From Psettodes erumei (Eukaryota > Chordata > Actinopteri > Pleuronectiformes > Psettodidae): 64,000 nucleotides of DNA. Shown here in pieces: positions 26,801 to 36,200 of the stretch; the first letter of the stretch is position 1; every line of letters begins with the position of its first letter. The translations under genes were made by a program, and so were the position numbers. The stretch is taken from the NCBI GenBank assembly GCA_016785225.1, contig JAFBJZ010000616.1:2159001-2223000 (forward strand), written 5' to 3'. The notes below the pieces were generated by a model. The model saw only the letters and a list, made by a program, of their open reading frames with translations. It did not search any database and was not told where the DNA came from.

Positions 26801-27206
26801 TAGGAGAGGAAGGTCTCTTTGGTTTAACTACCACTACAGTTTGACCACGATCGCGATTATGTGTTACAAACACAGTTTGTGGAAGCGGTTTGTAAAACAA
26901 ATAAAGAAAGAAAGAAATCACCGGCGTTTCCTTTTCATATTTAAATCACTGTTTAATCTTGAAATACGCTGTCAGACTCGTTCGCGCCTCAAACAGAACG
27001 AGATGAGCACATATCATAAAAAAGATCTTTAACCTGCCCGTGACAAACATTCTGCAATGCGTCGACGTGTAAAAAGAAACAAAAACAAAAAGCACACCGT
27101 CAGATCCGCTCCTCTCCTCCCCGCGAAGCGCACACCGAGCTCTCACCTCAAATAGTTGAGGTATCTCCCGCCGCGCCAGGTACTCCTTGGCATCGTTGGT
27201 ATTCAT
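6806..27206 (-). CDS. ak5: Adenylate kinase 5, 5' part of gene (six coding exons)
   Basis: Coding exons, in order of translation: 27147-27206, 25703-25889, 23412-23579, 20604-20776, 16723-16836 and 6806-6997. Together they give 298 residues with consistent phases. AK5 is a cytosolic, brain-enriched nucleoside monophosphate kinase that transfers phosphate from ATP to AMP and related NMPs; unusually it has two kinase domains. Residues about 20-50 (SLLTGLMYYRPDDP onwards) look like the docking/dimerisation segment of AK5. The first kinase domain then shows the P-loop GGPGSGKGT at 139-147, the AMP-site DGFPR at 219-223, and the LID-side GRPDDN at 263-268. The start is MNTNDAKEYL, identical to the mammalian N-terminus as I recall it, and an in-frame TGA lies upstream at 27237-27239. 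The acidic linker and second kinase domain are missing because the window ends; I found no further exon in 1-6805. Identity is near certain. Confidence 0.96.
8766..8790. repeat. CA microsatellite
   Basis: Perfect CA repeat of about 12 units inside AK5 intron 5. Confidence 0.95.
9660..10000. repeat. Dispersed repeat family A, copy 1
   Basis: Contains GATTAATTGATTAATCATTT, CCCAAGGTGACAGAGCTG, CACATTTGAGAAGCTGGAA and GAGAATGTTTGGCC in the order I know from an abundant short teleost repeat whose ends read as TTAATCGATTAATCG. Other copies in this window share the same words. Non-coding. Confidence 0.65.
11185..11392. mobile_element. Tc1-like terminal remnant
   Basis: Contains GGGTCTGAGTGAATACTTCTG, TCAAAGGTGTCAGTATTTGA, TTATGGGTTATTCAGTGTGG and GAAGGGGTCTGAATATGTTC, ending at GCCACTGTA. 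These follow the order of the terminal region of an abundant fish Tc1-like transposon ending in CTGAATGCACTGTA. No transposase is left. Confidence 0.6.
13680..13925 (+). mobile_element. Teleost retroposon 3' end (LINE/SINE-type)
   Basis: Carries GTGACAGACTGGCAAACCTG, TCCAGGGTGAACACCGCC, TCAGCTGGGATTGGCTCCAG and GTGACCCTGAACAGATGAGC, ending in GCTATAGAAAA. This word order is that of one of the most abundant interspersed repeats in percomorph fish. Truncated and non-coding; assignment to a named family needs a repeat library. Confidence 0.65.
16723..16836 (-). CDS. ak5: AK5 coding exon 5 (DGFPR exon)
   Basis: 114 bases, exactly 38 codons, phase 0 at both ends. The acceptor is CACAG and the donor GTGAGT (16717-16722). 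It encodes ETTITEIKQK, then GIVIDGFPRDVGQAL and SFEDQ. DGFPR is the AMP-binding signature of adenylate kinases; its Arg contacts the substrate phosphate in the family. Confidence 0.96.
16873..16908. repeat. CA/TA compound microsatellite near AK5 exon 5
   Basis: Six CA units followed by about twelve TA units. On the AK5 transcript this is a UA tract followed by UG, about 37 to 71 bases upstream of the exon 5 acceptor, around where the branch point is expected. Confidence 0.9.
18098..18310. repeat. Dispersed repeat family A, copy 2
   Basis: Contains TTGCTTTGTCTATAAAATGTCA at 18124-18145 (a 22-base word shared with 25372-25393 and, inverted, with 62569-62590; listed here to locate it, differing at a few bases). 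It continues with CCAAGGTGACGTG and ends near TTAATTATCTGTCGATCGAC. The middle part seen in copy 1 is deleted. Confidence 0.65.
18770..18962. repeat. Dispersed repeat family B, copy 1
   Basis: Contains ATAAGCTAAGCTAAGCTAAC, then GAGAGAGGTATCAGCCTTCT, CATCTAAGTCTCATGAAGAG and ends CGTATTTCCCCAAATGTCAA then ACTATTCCTTTAA. This is the word order of a very common percomorph repeat. Non-coding. Confidence 0.65.
19025..19045. repeat. CAT trinucleotide tract
   Basis: Seven CAT units; encodes a poly-His run in one frame by chance. Confidence 0.9.
19990..20215 (+). mobile_element. Retroposon 3' tail (LINE/SINE-type)
   Basis: Contains TTTAAAGGAAGTGCTTGCTC, GTTGGGTTTCTCTCTCTAAC, and TGTAAAGTGCCTTGAGATAATG near 20160. 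These are hallmark words of a widespread teleost retroposon 3' tail. The left boundary is uncertain. Confidence 0.6.
20604..20776 (-). CDS. ak5: AK5 coding exon 4 (P-loop exon)
   Basis: 173 bases from a CTAG acceptor (AG at 20777-20778) to a GTAGCA donor (20598-20603). It completes the GGPGSGKGT P-loop that binds ATP phosphates and continues SLKIAERYGFQ, VGELLRKK, NRKWSLIAKII and ends GELAPQ in phase 0. The helix following the P-loop and the start of the NMP-binding region are here. Confidence 0.96.
20777..23411 (-). other. AK5 intron 3
   Basis: 2.6 kb without recognisable exons. It contains GT tracts at 20821-20849 and 20938-20954 (CA on the AK5 transcript) and a CA tract at 23100-23122. 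The remainder (about 21000-23000) shows no identifiable repeat or gene. Confidence 0.8.
20821..20849. repeat. GT microsatellite upstream of AK5 exon 4
   Basis: About 14 units. On the AK5 pre-mRNA it is a CA repeat lying about 45-73 bases upstream of the exon 4 acceptor. A second tract of about eight units lies at 20938-20954. Confidence 0.95.
23412..23579 (-). CDS. ak5: AK5 coding exon 3
   Basis: 168 bases, phase 1 at both ends, so skipping this exon would keep the reading frame. It encodes LPDSPNFPYRRY, the acidic stretch ETAELIEEYE, and PRPKVILVIG leading into the P-loop. The acceptor AG (23580-23581) lies directly behind a TG repeat on the coding strand. The donor is GTGAGT (23406-23411). 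Confidence 0.95.
23584..23604. repeat. CA microsatellite at the AK5 exon 3 acceptor
   Basis: On the AK5 transcript this is a UG repeat from about -5 to -25 relative to exon 3. It occupies the place of the polypyrimidine tract, followed only by GACAG. Confidence 0.95.
25366..25402. repeat. Dispersed repeat family A, fragment
   Basis: Contains TTGTTTTGTCTGTAAAATGT followed by CAGAAAATTG, closely matching 18124-18145. The upstream part of the repeat is too diverged to delimit. Confidence 0.5.
25703..25889 (-). CDS. ak5: AK5 coding exon 2
   Basis: 187 bases. A CAG acceptor lies at 25890-25892 and a GTGAG donor at 25698-25702. It begins SLLTGLMYYRPDD and ends NGGQSRRSLFRN plus one base (phase 1). 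It carries the docking/dimerisation-like helix pair and the start of the linker to the first kinase domain. Confidence 0.95.
25890..27146 (-). other. AK5 intron 1
   Basis: 1.26 kb between coding exons 1 and 2. No recognisable repeat, RNA gene or exon was seen. The first part after exon 1 is GC-rich, in keeping with a promoter-proximal region. Confidence 0.8.
27147..27206 (-). CDS. ak5: AK5 coding exon 1
   Basis: Sixty bases, 20 codons, from the ATG at 27204-27206 to GAG before a GTGAGA donor (27141-27146). It encodes MNTNDAKEYL through PQLFE, the conserved AK5 N-terminus. The base at -3 of the ATG is G. The 5' UTR lies above 27206; I cannot place the transcription start. Confidence 0.95.
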
Positions 27207-27520
27207 GTCCGCTCGGGTTTCCTCAGAAATCTGCTCTCAGTGCCGTGAGGTGAAATTTAGGTCCGCTACCGAGCTCCGCGCAGATTTCCCCTCAGCGCAT
27301 TTTTGCCTCGTGTGCGGACTTTACAACTGGATTCCTGCAGGCAGAACCACCGCGCAACCCTCCTTGGCGTGATGCGGATGCGCGCCACCCCCCCTCCACC
27401 TCAGCCCTTACAGCGCTCTGCCTCCGGCACGCACCGTGCGTCGGTGCGCCTCCACGTCGTTGGCACAGAGGTTGCCAACTGCGTGCGTATGCCAGAGACG
27501 CGCGCGCCTTCTCCACTTGG
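27207..27520 (-). promoter_or_regulatory. AK5 5' UTR and CpG-rich promoter region
   Basis: Immediately upstream of the AK5 start codon the DNA becomes GC-rich with many CpG dinucleotides (for example TGCGGATGCGCGCCACC and AGAGACGCGCGCGCC) compared with the AT-rich flanks. No TATA box is evident. Inferred CpG-island promoter; the transcription start is not defined. The CpG richness reaches into exon 1 and the start of intron 1. Confidence 0.55.
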
Positions 27521-30084
27521 TGTTTATTTTCACTCTTTCACCGTCAGCACATAACGTTACTTTAATCTTCTACTGTACTGTGATTCACAGAGAAATGTAC
27601 TTTTTACTCCGCCACATTTACCTGACAGTTACATTTTACAACCAATCTTGTAATGTTTTTAAACTTGGCTAGCTAACATTTTTTTGAATTAAATACTTGT
27701 AAAGGAGTATTTCTATGTTGTAGTACTACTACTTTTACTAAAGTCCGAATACAAGCACCACTGGAATTATAAATATAAGTAACATTTGATGGTCCTGTAT
27801 GTGATTGGGCTCCTATCCGAGTCAAGACAAGGTCCAGTTTGTGTTTCTGAAGCTTCTAATCACATCTCATGACCACCCTCAGTGTAATGTATTCCCTTTT
27901 TTGTCCAGCTGTTTCCAAATTCAAGATGAACTTGCAAAGCTCAGGATTTTGGGGGTAGTTGATGTAAAGTTTTATCTCAGATATCATCTTTAAAATCACC
28001 TGACCTAAATCAGTTCTTTACCACAGCCAAAGTGCCACAAAGGTATTTGATGAAATACCTTCAACAGACTAGTGCATAATTCAGTGCTGCTATGCATTGT
28101 ATTTGATAGCAGATCATCACTTAACTTGCATAACAATGTAAATCTTTATTTTGGCTTGCACATGGGTACATAAGGTGAATTCCACTGGTCACACACGCAA
28201 AGCTTTTTTAGCCAACCCAGGAAGAGGCCAATTTGTGTTCCTGCTTTGTGCCATAGGATTTGATCCTTATAGGCCGCTAATCCTCTTGACAACTGGACAG
28301 CTGACTCCGACTCTTCTTGCTGGTTATATCACAGCACAACATTAGATTAGTTGGACGACATGAGAGTGTTAGAGTGACGACCATTCTGTTAGAATAACAT
28401 TTCATGCATGACCAAGAATCAGTCACTGCTGAGCACAAAACAGCCTGATGGTAAAATGCTAATTTATGGATTGAAAATGGAATAATGGTTGAATTCATGT
28501 GCCTGAGAACTGTTTAGTCGGAGCACCACCCCTGCTTTTCCATTTGCTAATATGATGCATTTCGGAGGAGGACATTACCGTGATGAGCTGTGTGAAGGCG
28601 GAGAGAGTGATGCTGCAGGTCAAAAAGCAGCAGACGCAGGAGATGTCTGCAGGATTAAAGTGGATGGCAGACCTGTAAAGGCGCCCTGCGGTGCGTCAAA
28701 ACTGATTTGGTTGCTGCTTTTCCAGCAGACTGTCTGCTTGCCGTGCTGTAATGTTACATTAGAATTGCATGAAGGTTTTTTTTTTCATTGTTTCATCTTG
28801 CTACAGGGCTCCCACGCACTTAGGCTGCTGCAGTAACATGACATGCATTTTGACATCTGCTGCATGTGATATCCATGTCACTTCTCATTACTAAGGCTGC
28901 TACCAATCAGCTGGAGAGGGCATTTAAATATGAAGCCGTCAGCACCAATTCATGTCTAATCAGAATTTTTTCTCATCAGTATCTTAGCTATAGCTGACCA
29001 AATGGTGATTTGCTAGGCATTCAGTCAGCTGTGTATTATAACCCCTAAAGCATCGTACTTCATAATCATAAAATTAATTGCCACATAATGTGAAATCAAC
29101 AGCAGTAAAAAGTCTGTTGCCATACCAAAGTGAAACATACATTAAAAAAAAAGCCAATGGCTGCCCCTTAAATGGCAGTCGCAAAGAAAAGAAAATGTCA
29201 TCAAGACCATTGTTTCCCTTATTAACTTTGTTATCAAAATCCAAAAACTATTGGGGGACATGACTCTATAGCATACTGGATTGTGACCTTGCAGTGACAT
29301 GTGTATGTTTGTGACAGCTGAACTAAATCCAATTTGCAAGTCCATAAAATAATTATCCAATGTTATTCCGCTGACTGTTTGCATCAAAAAGGACCATGAA
29401 TCTGCAGTAACTGACATTGATTATAGTCTTGGTTCTCTTGATTTTAGCCTTGAAATCAATTTGTTCACTCCCAGAGGAATTCTGTATCTGTCCATTCAGT
29501 GATAAGCTTCTCATACACAGACTGCATCATCTCATAACCACATAGGGCTGCTACTACTCACAGATTTTATCAGTACTGAAACACCAATATTAAATTAATT
29601 ACAAATAATCCAGATTTCCCCCACACGCTCCAGAAAAAGCAATAGTATTTTAAGACACACGGTTAAAAAAAATCTTTCAGAGCAATGATAGTGAGAAATT
29701 GTCTTTTTAAAAAAGGAAAATCAGATATTCATATCAATACATGTACATAAGCATGCATTTTTGTTTGGCATAAACTGAATCTTTGATTTGATTTTAACTC
29801 TCAAGGTTTGAGAAAGCTTTTATTATATATGGGCAATTAATGTACTGTGCATACATCATTGCATGCACTACAGCAGACAAAAAGGAAATAGTCTACTAAG
29901 CCCTACTGACAGTGTTTTATGATCTACAGCATACATCAGTGACATATTCAAATAGTCACGATTTACCAGCTCGACCATAAAATGTCTTTGCATATGACCC
30001 AGTTAAGAGAGAGCTTGACAAGCCCTTTCTCTGCCGTTTAAAATGTATGATTTTCTTCACCCACCGAAGCTTTTATTTTGAAAT
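27521..30084. other. Intergenic spacer between AK5 and PIGK
   Basis: AT-rich DNA between the two divergent genes. The only frames are short and overlap on both strands, without recognisable domains (for example 28151-28345 and 28552-28836). No clear transposon ends, tRNA or other RNA gene were seen. It may hold distal regulatory sequence for either gene, which cannot be judged without other species. Confidence 0.7.
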
Positions 30085-30162
30085 ATCGCCTACCGGAAGC
30101 ATTTAGAGGGTGGAGATACCGGTTTTCACTTCCTGGATGTAGCTCGCTAATACTGCTGCACA
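30085..30162 (+). promoter_or_regulatory. PIGK core promoter/5' UTR with paired ETS-type motifs
   Basis: ACCGGAAGC at 30092-30100 is an ETS/GABP-type core, and CACTTCCTG at 30127-30135 is the same core on the opposite strand. Both lie within about 70 bases of the PIGK start codon and no TATA box is visible. This is a usual layout for TATA-less housekeeping promoters. Motifs are seen; function is inferred. Confidence 0.45.
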
Positions 30163-30228
30163 ATGAAAATACTAACTTTACTGAGCTTATTTTCTACTCA
30201 CCTGTTAGCGGGCAGCCTGAACGTCGAA
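30163..30228 (+). CDS. pigk: PIGK exon 1 (signal peptide)
   Basis: 22 codons beginning MKILTLLSLFSTHLLAG, a hydrophobic signal peptide that sends PIGK to the ER. The donor is GTGAGT at 30229. This segment diverges from the mammalian signal peptide, as expected, while the exon junction (Glu before Tyr-Asn-Ala-Gly-Gln-Phe-Phe) is in the same place. Confidence 0.92.
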
Positions 30229-33200
30229 GTGAGTGTATTGTTTTTGCGTACGACTCTGAATAGCCTGCCAATTTGTGTGCTTTTACGTTGAGTATTACCA
30301 ATAACGTTGTTCCCATGTTAGCCCCCCTGTGCTAGCCTTTTAACTGCTGTTTTTGTGCATGATAGCTTATTCATGTCGAAACCACATAAAACATGTACAT
30401 TTATTTAACCCCCCTACCCCGTCTCATAGTATAACGCGGGGCAGTTCTTCAGCAGTGGTCATACGAACAACTGGGCTGTTCTGGTGAGCATAAATTGACT
30501 TTACTTCTTTGCTAGACGACGTGCTAGTTGATTTTTTTTAATGTAAATTGGGAGCAGCAAGGACCTGTTTGTGTCTAATTAACTGGCTCCCCCCTTTTTG
30601 CGTCTCTTGTGTTTGAGTCCAGGTGTGCACATCCAGATTCTGGTTCAACTACCGTCATGTGGCCAATACTCTGTCTGTGTACAGAAGCGTTAAGAGGCTG
30701 GGCATCCCTGACAGGTAACTGATGAACCTGTCTTCTTTTAATGTGTCACATGCCCCGTGTCCGTTTTACAGCTACAGACATTGGTCAATTGATTGATTAG
30801 TCAGTCAAAAGAAAAGTAATTGGCAAGCAACCATGTTGATAGTAGATTGGTAATTGCAGTCATTTTTCAAGCAGATTTCCCATTTTTTCCTTTGCCATCA
30901 CAATGGCCCACAGTAAGGAACAAGAGTTAAAGCTCAAGCAATACACGTCCATCCATATATATGAAGAAATATTTCCTACATGCGTTTGGAAGTGTGGTGT
31001 GATTTACTGCCCATTCACCACAGTGCCTTAGTCATGATGGAGCAGTTGGGAGTAAAAGGAAATGCATCATAAGAGACAAACATACTCACACATAACATTT
31101 ACTAATTTTGCAACGTAATAACTTCAAATCTCCGGTGCCATTTTCTGTTTTCCAGCCACATAGTCCTGATGCTGGCTGATGATATGGCTTGTAATCACAG
31201 AAACCCCAAACCTGCTACAGTTTTTAGCCACAAGAACATGGAGCTGAACGTGTATGGGGACGACGTGGAGGTGGACTACCGAGGATATGAGGTTGGTTAC
31301 ACCTGTGCCTAAGTTTCTTAAACGCACAACTGCATTTTGTAAAACCGTAATTTGCAGCAAATCAGTTCGCTAATTTTTGTATTTTCTTGTCACTGAAAAA
31401 GCAATTCAATTCAAAAAGTGAAACTCATTTATTATATAGATTCATTACACACAGTGATTTATTTCAAGGGTTTATTTCTTTCAATTTTGATGATTATGGC
31501 TTACAGCTAATGAAAACCCCAAATTCAGTATCTCAGAAAGAGATAATTACGTAAGACCAATAAAAAAAGATTTTAATACATAAATGTTGGCCTACTGAAA
31601 AGAATGTCCATGTACAGTGCAGTATAAAGGCATGCACTCAATACTTGGTTGGGGCTGTTTTTGCATGAATTACTGCATCAGTGTGGCGTGGCATGGAGGC
31701 GATCAGCCGGTAGCACTGCTGAGTGATGGAAGCCCAGGTTGCTTTGAAAGCGGTCTGGTGTCTCTCACCTTCCTCTTCACAATAACCCATATATTCTCTA
31801 CGGGGTTAAGGTCAGGTGAGTTTGCTGGCCAATCAACCATGGTCATTAAACCAGGTATTGGCACTTTTGGCAATGTGGGCATGTGCCAAGTCCTGCTGGA
31901 AATGAAATCAGCATCTCCATATAGCTTGTCAGCTGTGGGAAGCATCAAGGGCTCCAAAATGTCCTGGCAGACGGCTGTGGGAACTTCACACTGGACCTCA
32001 TGCACCTTGGATTCTGTGCCTCTCCACTTCACTCCAGACTCTGGGACCTTGATTTCCAAATGAAATGCAAAATGTACTTTCATATGAAAAGAGGACTTTA
32101 GACTACTGAACAACAGTCCAGTCCTTTTTCTCCTTAGACCAGGAAAGACAGTTCTGACGTTGTCGCTCGTTCAAGATTGGCTTGACACAAGGAATGTGAC
32201 AGTTGTAGCCCATGTCCTGGATTCATCTGTGTATGTGATAACTCTTGAAGCACTGACTCCAGCTCCAGTCCATTCCCTGTGAATCTCCCCATAATTCTTG
32301 AATGGCCTTTGCTTCACAATCCTCTGAAGGCTGCACTTATCCCTGTTGCTTGTGCACCCTTTCCATTAATGTGCTTGGATGCAGAACTCTGAACAGCCAG
32401 CGTCTTTAGCGATGACCTTTTGTGGCTTACCCTCCTTGTGGAGCGTGTCGATGGCTGTCTTCTGCACAACTGTCAAGTGAGCCAGACTGAACCACTGAAA
32501 GGCTCAGGAAACCTTTGCAGGTGTTTTGAATCAATTAGCCGATTAGAGTGTGACACCATGAGTCCACGATATTGAACTTTTTCACAATATTCTCATTTTC
32601 TGAGACACTGAATTTGGGGTTTTCATTAGCTGGAAACTATAATCATCAAATCTGAAAGAAATAAACCCTTGAAATATATATACATATTTTAATTTTAATC
32701 TTGATGCACTTGTGTGTATATAAATTGCTTTGGCATCGCATCACAACTTCATTTTATAATGATCTGCTATTACAGATGTAGCCTTCAATTTTGATTACAT
32801 TAAATTGCAGCTATGAGGACCTTGGCCTCTGTTGCGATTTTTACAATTATAATTCAATTAAGTTCACTTTATTTCTAAGTGTCAGTATCTTGAAGGGTGA
32901 AAAGGGCAGCTTACTTGATTAAATATGAAATGTGGAACTTGCACATCCTGCCAACTGCACAGCACTGGTGGAAGGAGGTATCCCATATAGTTTTTACATT
33001 CTTAATAAAAAAAACCTACATGAAGGGATATTATATCCGAGTGTAGTAGGGAATGGGGTGAGATATGGTCAGCGCTGTTTGTCTAGTGTTTGCCCTGTCT
33101 GTTGACCAGGAAATGACCCGATATGATTTGAATCCTTAAATAGAGGGGCACCCAAGTGTTTTGTTGGACCAGGGCAGAGCCTCGCTGGCTTTTCCAATCT

Positions 33201-36200
33201 CCATCACAGTTGATTTTGGATTATTTACTCTGCTTTGTGACGCTTATTTAAAAATGAATACACTTGCAATCCCTGTTTCCTGTCAAACAGTAATCATTTG
33301 CAAGAAAAGCTGATGAGGGTGAAGAGAACAGAAGAAAATAATACAATGAGTGATTGATTTTCAGGTTAATTAAAAGATAAGTAGAGCAGGGCAAAAATAT
33401 TTGTCTGTAAACCTAAACTGACCCCGCTGGTGCAGATGAAGTTGAATTACATTCTCCTTTTGACAGTCTCAACCCTCTCGCTTCTCACTTAATTAAACCT
33501 CTGTTTGTGTGCATTGAATGAGAAGATGTACATGCCAGTCATTTTTTGACTTCCCATTCATGCTAAGTTATGAATCGATGATATTTTGTATTCCGCCTGT
33601 GTTACAGGTGACAGTGGAGAACTTCCTGCGTGTTTTGACAGGAAGGCTTCCACCCAGCACTCCACGCTCCAAACGCCTCCTCTCCGATGATCGAAGCAAC
33701 ATTCTCATATACTTGACAGGTGATTGAAGGACAAATCCACACTCTTACTTCTCTTTTCCCGCTTACATTTAAGGAGTGTGTGATGTTCAGCGCTCAGAGC
33801 TGTGTTATGATTGAAGCATTGGTTAAAGATTCTTTGCACATCCCAGATTGACTCTGAACAACCCGCAGAGAAGGGGAGCAGTCTTCCATGTTTCTGTTAT
33901 ATGTGCAGGTGAAGAGAACATGGTCATAGCTTACACAAGGAAATTACCTGATCACTCAGATCTTAAAGAATCCTTTGTTGGCCCCAACAATAGCCTCACT
34001 CATTATATATAGGAAGTTGTTGAGTGAAATAATGCCTCTGCTCTTTTCTCCTAAGGGTTAATGATATTTTCACATTACAGTTAACTAACTTTGATGATGG
34101 CCAAGGTGGTTTTTGTTTCAGGTCTCACCTCCTCTGTGAAACACTGTAGGCAACCTGACACAGCAAGAACAAGAGGTTTTTTGTAGTTGAGAAGAAGTTA
34201 CAGTTGTACTACACTACATTTCAGGGTACTAAACTGTTGGAGTGTTTTGCTTATTGTAGCTGCATTTGAAGAACTGTATTTTATAACATGACCTCAGGTC
34301 ATCTTTGTTTATTTGATGCTTATAAAAAATAGGAAAATTGCCACAAAAGTATTAAATTGGCTCAGAAGGTGAGAATATAAAGACATCAACACTATAATAA
34401 TGGTTTTAGATGGACTGTTTGCACAAAGCAGAAAAATCTTGCTGCATTACATAGTTTGTTTTTGTCAGTACTCACATATTATTGAAATGCAAGCACAACA
34501 ACAGAGCTGTGATCTCATTACCTGAAACACTGGCAGTTATTTACCTCATTTTCATAGTGGTTGGTTCACATCATAGTAAGCCACATGCATTTTTTTTTAA
34601 TCAAACAATTTCAGCTTCTTCTGTGGCTGAATGTAGCTGTTATGGCTGTTTCTCCCACGCCACACTGTATATGGCTGCCAGCCCTTTAAATGTATCTTGT
34701 CCTTTTGCAGTCTATATAATATTTTTGCATTATGAATGTGAGCTGACTGAATTATTAATAATATGTATTTGTGTGTTTGAACAGGCCATGGTGGGAATGG
34801 TTTTCTGAAGTTCCAGGACTCTGAGGAGATTAGTAATGTGGAGCTGGCTGATGCTTTTGAACAGATGTGGCAGAAAAGAAGGTAAACAAAGTGGAAAGCA
34901 ACATAAATGATGCAAGGAAAGGGGGCTTCACACAGTATCATCAAATATGGTGCTTCTCCTGTTGCAACTTGGGCTTTCTTCACCCTGAGGGCTAATTAGC
35001 TGTCAGCTGCTACTAGCTGCTCGTTGCTCAGGCTCTGCTCATTGTAGAATGCTACTGTCGCTGATCTGCACGCGCTCACACAGATGGACGTGAAGATGCA
35101 AACCATGACATGTTTTGTATTACAAGAGCCAAATATATGTAACAAATAAATCCCGTACGTTTGCGCCATGTCCGCAGGCTACAGGACAAACTAAAGGATA
35201 AAGAACATCCTTAAGAAAAACGAATAACTACAACCACGTGCGCGCACCACCGTGCTCATCCAGTGCAAACAATAATACTTGTGTGCATAGAAAGATAGAC
35301 ATTTTCCCAAAGTAAGCAGGTGGAGTTTAAACTCACCATCAGTAGATACGTAATGGGTACGTTCGAAGTCTGACCTCCGTAGACCCGTCCACTGTCAAAT
35401 CACCATGGCAGCTGTCAGTTTCCGCCCGCTCAGCCCCGGTAACGTCAGGGTCCTCTAGAATGCTAACGTTAGCTCCCTCGATGTAGCTTGTCTGTGTCAG
35501 ACGCAGCCGTAGCCGAGCTAACAACCGCTGAATCATTAGCTTGAGCTCGGTCGTCACTGCCATGACGTTTTCCCGCTGTGGAGTTATTTTAAACTATTTT
35601 CTCGTGTCCATATCAACTGAAAGATGGCGGAGATTAGCATATACCTCTTAGTGAGTTAGCTTTGTTTACCGCCAAGAAAATGTCCATATAGTCTCACCCA
35701 CCATAGGCTGACTACAAGTTAAACCGTGTAATTTAATTGGCTGGTCGCTCCATTGCAGGTACGGTAATTGTTTTTAATTGGCTAGGCAGGGTGTCCTCAG
35801 TTACAGTAAAATAATGATTCTTAAACCAAAACTATGACTATTTGTGCTTTATTTGGCATATGTTACATATTGTATTGCCTGTCAAAGTGTCTGCATTTTG
35901 TATTTTTGTCAAATGTAGACTTATTCGCTGAAGAGGCACATTAGTCTTTTTGGTCTTTTTTTCCTGAGGCCTGGACCCTCAAGGCCTGTCCACAACACTG
36001 ACGCTGCTAAACCCTTTTTTGGGGAAGGTGTAAAGTTACTTTTTAAAGTCAGTGTCTTTATGGTCCGGTTTGCTTGCCTGTTGAAAGAGTGCATACTGTA
36101 TTTTCTGTACACAGTGCTGTTCTTGCAGGGCTCTGGAAAGTGTGTTGCATCTCTCAACACCCAGCATCTCTTATGGTCAGATATGATCAGACGTGTGTTC

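Larger units (their letters stand above)
30229..31155 (+). other. PIGK introns 1-3
   Basis: Three short introns (201, 139 and 441 bases) separated by exons 2 and 3. Intron 3 holds a dispersed repeat family A fragment at about 30776-30905. Nothing else identified. Confidence 0.85.

Noticed and set aside
31617..32063. 148-codon plus-strand frame
   Set aside because: It is the reverse strand of the Tc1 transposase relic.
34597..34983. 128-codon minus-strand frame over PIGK exon 6
   Set aside because: Antisense to a proven exon, with low-complexity hydrophobic composition and no homology recognised.
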